Source: Flavobacterium sp. AG291 (GTDB taxonomy: Bacteria > Bacteroidota > Bacteroidia > Flavobacteriales > Flavobacteriaceae). From it: a stretch of 64,000 nucleotides of DNA. Positions within the stretch are counted from its first letter, which is position 1. Every line of letters begins with the position of its first letter. Position numbers and translations under genes: made by a program. Where the stretch lies: NCBI RefSeq assembly GCF_003350375.1, contig NZ_QQAR01000001.1:62001-126000 (forward strand), written 5' to 3'. Shown piece by piece: positions 61,605 to 64,000 of the stretch. A model generated the notes under the pieces. It was not told the origin of the DNA, did no database searches, and was given only the letters and a program-made list of their open reading frames with translations.

Positions 61605-62531
61605 ATGATAAACAACAAAGAAAAATATACCACATTTATTAAAGCCGAGGCAAAACGCCTCGGTTTCATTTCCTGTGGCATATCGAAAGCCGGGTTTCTT
61701 GAAGAGGAAGCACCCCGATTAGAGGCTTGGTTAAAAGCCAACAGGAACGGAAAGATGCAGTATATGGAGAATCATTTTGACAAGCGTCTTGATCCTACAT
61801 TGCTTGTTGATGATGCTAAAAGTGTTATTTCGTTATTACTGAATTATTATCCAGAACAAACCCAAACGGATAATACCTTTAAAATTTCCAAATATGCTTA
61901 TGGGCAGGATTATCATTTTGTCATAAAAGAAAAACTGAAAGAGCTGCTACATTCTATACAGGCTGAAATAGGCGAAGTAGGAGGCAGGGCTTTTGTAGAT
62001 TCGGCACCGGTACTTGATAAGGCATGGGCTGCCAAAAGCGGTCTTGGCTGGATTGGTAAAAATAGCAATCTGTTAAGCAAACAGGTGGGGTCTTTCTTTT
62101 TTATTGCTGAACTTATTGTTGATCTGGATTTGGAATATGACCATGCCGTAACGGATCATTGTGGGAAATGTACAGCCTGTATCGATGCCTGTCCTACCCA
62201 GGCAATCATTCAACCGTATGTGGTAGATGGCAGCAAATGTATTTCTTACTTTACCATTGAGCTTAAAGATAACCTGCCTATGGAAATGAAAGGTAAGTTT
62301 GATGAGTGGGCTTTTGGCTGTGACGTGTGCCAGGATGTTTGTCCGTGGAATCGTTTTTCTAAACCGCACAATGAACCATTGTTCAATCCACATCCAGATT
62401 TATTATCACTGACTAAAAAAGACTGGGAAGAGATTACCGAAGATACTTTTAGGGCGGTATTTAAAAATTCGGCAGTAAAGCGAACAAAATTTGAGGGGCT
62501 TAAAAGAAATATAGATTTCCTGAAATTATAA
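61605..62531 (+). CDS. queG: epoxyqueuosine reductase QueG
   Basis: Cobalamin- and Fe-S-dependent enzyme of 308 residues that makes the last step of queuosine tRNA modification. Two ferredoxin-type motifs, [16 protein letters not shown] and [13 protein letters not shown], supply two [4Fe-4S] clusters. The DUF1730 region ([38 protein letters not shown]) binds cobalamin. The length lacks the C-terminal HEAT repeats found in longer forms. The leader carries a palindromic repeat. Confidence 0.95.
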   Translation: MINNKEKYTTFIKAEAKRLGFISCGISKAGFLEEEAPRLEAWLKANRNGKMQYMENHFDKRLDPTLLVDDAKSVISLLLNYYPEQTQTDNTFKISKYAYGQDYHFVIKEKLKELLHSIQAEIGEVGGRAFVDSAPVLDKAWAAKSGLGWIGKNSNLLSKQVGSFFFIAELIVDLDLEYDHAVTDHCGKCTACIDACPTQAIIQPYVVDGSKCISYFTIELKDNLPMEMKGKFDEWAFGCDVCQDVCPWNRFSKPHNEPLFNPHPDLLSLTKKDWEEITEDTFRAVFKNSAVKRTKFEGLKRNIDFLKL

Positions 62532-62542
62532 ATAATCACGAA

Positions 62543-63007
62543 ATGCCATTTAAACATTTATTTAGAGCAAAAGCAATCTGGACTTTAAAAAAGAAAGATG
62601 AAAATATAAAGAGCTATAGCCGTAATCATAGCATCACAATTGAAGGTAAATCTAATTTAGAGGTCTCGGCAGCTAAAGCTTTCAAGGGGGATGCGGCATT
62701 GTACAATCCTGAAGATATGCTGTTAAGTAGTCTTGTTTCCTGCCATATGATGTCATATTTATATGTGTGTGCTCAGTTTGGCATCGAGGTTTTGTCGTAT
62801 TCAGATGATGCTGTGGCAACGTTGGAAGTGAATGATGATGGGTCAGGACGATTTACGGAAGTAACGCTGAACCCGAAAGTACTAATTACAAATGCCAACA
62901 GGATAGAGGAAGCCTTGCTGCTTCACAAAAAAGCAAACGAACTTTGTTTTATTGCCAACTCCTGTAATTTTCCAGTTTATCATAATCCTGTTTGTGAGGT
63001 AAAATAA
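62543..63007 (+). CDS. OsmC family protein
   Basis: Protein of 154 residues. It has OsmC/Ohr-fold features: NPEDMLLSSLVSCHMMSYLYVCAQFG, with the first redox-type cysteine, and ANELCFIANSCNFPVYHNP, with the second. The usual OsmC pair is one Cys in each of these segments. It probably reduces organic or hydroperoxides, although the C-terminal segment resembles the DUF1508-like branch less. 12 bases after queG, so probably co-transcribed. Confidence 0.9.
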   Translation: MPFKHLFRAKAIWTLKKKDENIKSYSRNHSITIEGKSNLEVSAAKAFKGDAALYNPEDMLLSSLVSCHMMSYLYVCAQFGIEVLSYSDDAVATLEVNDDGSGRFTEVTLNPKVLITNANRIEEALLLHKKANELCFIANSCNFPVYHNPVCEVK

Positions 63008-63036
63008 AAAGTCCGGTTTCTCACCGGACTTTTTAC
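63008..63036. terminator. bidirectional terminator
   Basis: AAAAAGTCCGG-TTTCTCA-CCGGACTTTTT, between the convergent OsmC and DUF885 genes. Confidence 0.85.
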
Positions 63037-63047
63037 TATATAAGAGA

Positions 63048-64000
63048 TTATTTTTTACTCTCTATCCATTTATTGATTTTTCCTTCAAGCACTTTTAGCG
63101 GAAGGCATCCGGCATCCAACACCTGATTGTGGAATTCCTTAATGCTGAATTTAGTGCCAAGTTCTTTTTCGGCTTTAGTGCGTAGCTCACGGATCTTCAG
63201 CTGACCTATTTTGTATGATAGAGCCTGTCCCGGTATTGCCATATAACGTTCTACTTCGGCAATGATGCTTTCTTCCGGTTCGGCTTCATTCTCCATAGAG
63301 TATTTGATAGCCTGTTCCCTTGTCCAGTCTTTCGTATGAAGGCCTGTATCTATAACAAGACGGAGCGCACGGTGCATCTCAGCGCTAAGCATCCCGAAAT
63401 ATTGATAAGGATCGCTATAAAGACCAAGTTCCTTACCTAGTGATTCAGTGTATAAAGCCCATCCTTCGCCATAAGCGTTGAACCAAATTGTTTTTCTGAA
63501 GTCAGGCAGGGTCGTGTTTTCCTGCTGAATGGATATTTGATAGTGATGCCCCGGGATGGCTTCGTGAAGGAAAAGGTCTTCATCGGCATACACATTGTAT
63601 TTTTTAACGTCAGGTATTGGGACATAGAAAATACCCGGGCGTGTACCATCAAGCGAACCCTGGTTGTATTCGGCACTTGCCGATGCTTCACGGAATGCTT
63701 CTGTTCTTCTAACCTCAAAAGGAGTTTTTGGCTTAAGATCAAAAAGTTTTTCAAGATTCGGTTTCATTCTCTCATGAATAGCATTGAAGTTGTCTATTAC
63801 CTGTTGTGGTTCGGTAAAAGGCATCAGTTCTTTTTTATTACGTACATAGTTGAAGAAATCTTTTAGCGGACCTGTAAAACCAACCTGTGTTTTAACTTTT
63901 TCCATTTCTGCCGTAAGGCGGGCTACTTCTTTAAGACCAAGCTGATGGATCTCTTCAGCAGTCATATCGGTAGTTGTATAACGTTTTATCAGGTGATCGT
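63048..64000 (-). CDS. DUF885 family protein, 5' end outside window
   Basis: The C-terminal part of a DUF885 protein. The frame stays open to the window edge (HLIKRYTTTDMTAEEIHQLG), so the ATG at 63965 is internal. The conserved LHEAIPGHHYQIS contains an HExxPGHH metal-binding-like motif, and WFNAYGEGWALYTESLG follows. ITGQALSYKIGQ-like sequence (PGQALSYKIGQLKIRELR) lies near the end. Full-length members have about 550-600 residues, so roughly half is seen. Many are exported, peptidase-like proteins. A signal peptide cannot be checked here. Confidence 0.92.
   Translation of the reverse strand, partial: DHLIKRYTTTDMTAEEIHQLGLKEVARLTAEMEKVKTQVGFTGPLKDFFNYVRNKKELMPFTEPQQVIDNFNAIHERMKPNLEKLFDLKPKTPFEVRRTEAFREASASAEYNQGSLDGTRPGIFYVPIPDVKKYNVYADEDLFLHEAIPGHHYQISIQQENTTLPDFRKTIWFNAYGEGWALYTESLGKELGLYSDPYQYFGMLSAEMHRALRLVIDTGLHTKDWTREQAIKYSMENEAEPEESIIAEVERYMAIPGQALSYKIGQLKIRELRTKAEKELGTKFSIKEFHNQVLDAGCLPLKVLEGKINKWIESKK

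Noticed and set aside
61547..61741. Minus-strand frame containing [12 protein letters not shown]
   Set aside because: The peptide comes from the palindromic repeat at 61563-61600 plus the reverse of the queG start, with no support as a gene.

Overview
The window looks like a chromosomal segment of a member of the Flavobacteriaceae, most like Flavobacterium. The evidence is moderately AT-rich DNA, promoters of the Bacteroidetes type (TTTG, 18-21 bases, then TANNTTTG), weak Shine-Dalgarno signals, and a complete alternative complex III (ActA-F) plus aa3-type oxidase operon. Other typical families are DUF2723, DUF4407, DUF502 and M56 proteins with TonB-like tails. I see no prophage, insertion sequence, CRISPR array or conjugative element. 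This is core genome with small accessory pieces.

Layout. 1-7.6 kb: the 3' part of dnaE, trxA, a TetR regulator behind a perfect palindrome, and an ECF sigma factor operon with a membrane protein and an envelope protein. 7.6-10.1 kb: a divergent HxlR regulator / old-yellow-enzyme pair and a DUF58 gene. 10.2-18.5 kb: tRNA-Asp, lipoproteins, a YbhN-like membrane protein, ruvC, hemW, an acyltransferase, and a run of small enzymes ending in a FabZ-like dehydratase. 18.5-24.8 kb (minus strand): DUF4407, two M56/TonB-like proteins (one 5'-truncated), a BlaI repressor with a clear double operator, and an M20 dipeptidase. 24.9-30.3 kb: a tandem tRNA-Leu duplication, DUF502, two ferritin-like proteins, a LacI regulator and a serine hydrolase. 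30.3-39.3 kb: polA, a metallophosphoesterase, a cysteine-free thioredoxin-like protein, a polysaccharide deacetylase, a large DUF2723 membrane protein and tRNA-Gln. 39.4-45.7 kb: a UspA protein, the rimP-nusA-infB operon and a SPOR protein. 45.8-57.5 kb: actABCDEF-coxBA. 57.5-64 kb: an unstarted lipoprotein fragment, an APC permease, a GNAT protein, ruvB, an AHSA1 protein, queG, an OsmC protein and a DUF885 protein that runs off the window.

How the parts work together. The 45.8-57.5 kb operon is a full quinol-to-oxygen electron path: ActABCDEF oxidises menaquinol and passes electrons through c haems to CoxB/CoxA. rimP-nusA-infB is the conserved ribosome-maturation/transcription/initiation operon. 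Here its leader holds a terminator-like hairpin inside a 12-codon upstream frame whose stop overlaps the rimP start. This is the most interesting regulatory structure I found.

Several regulators (TetR, HxlR, BlaI, LacI) have inverted repeats lying on or next to their own -7 boxes, so their circuits can be partly read from the sequence. All functional calls come from reading motifs and context. No database search was run.
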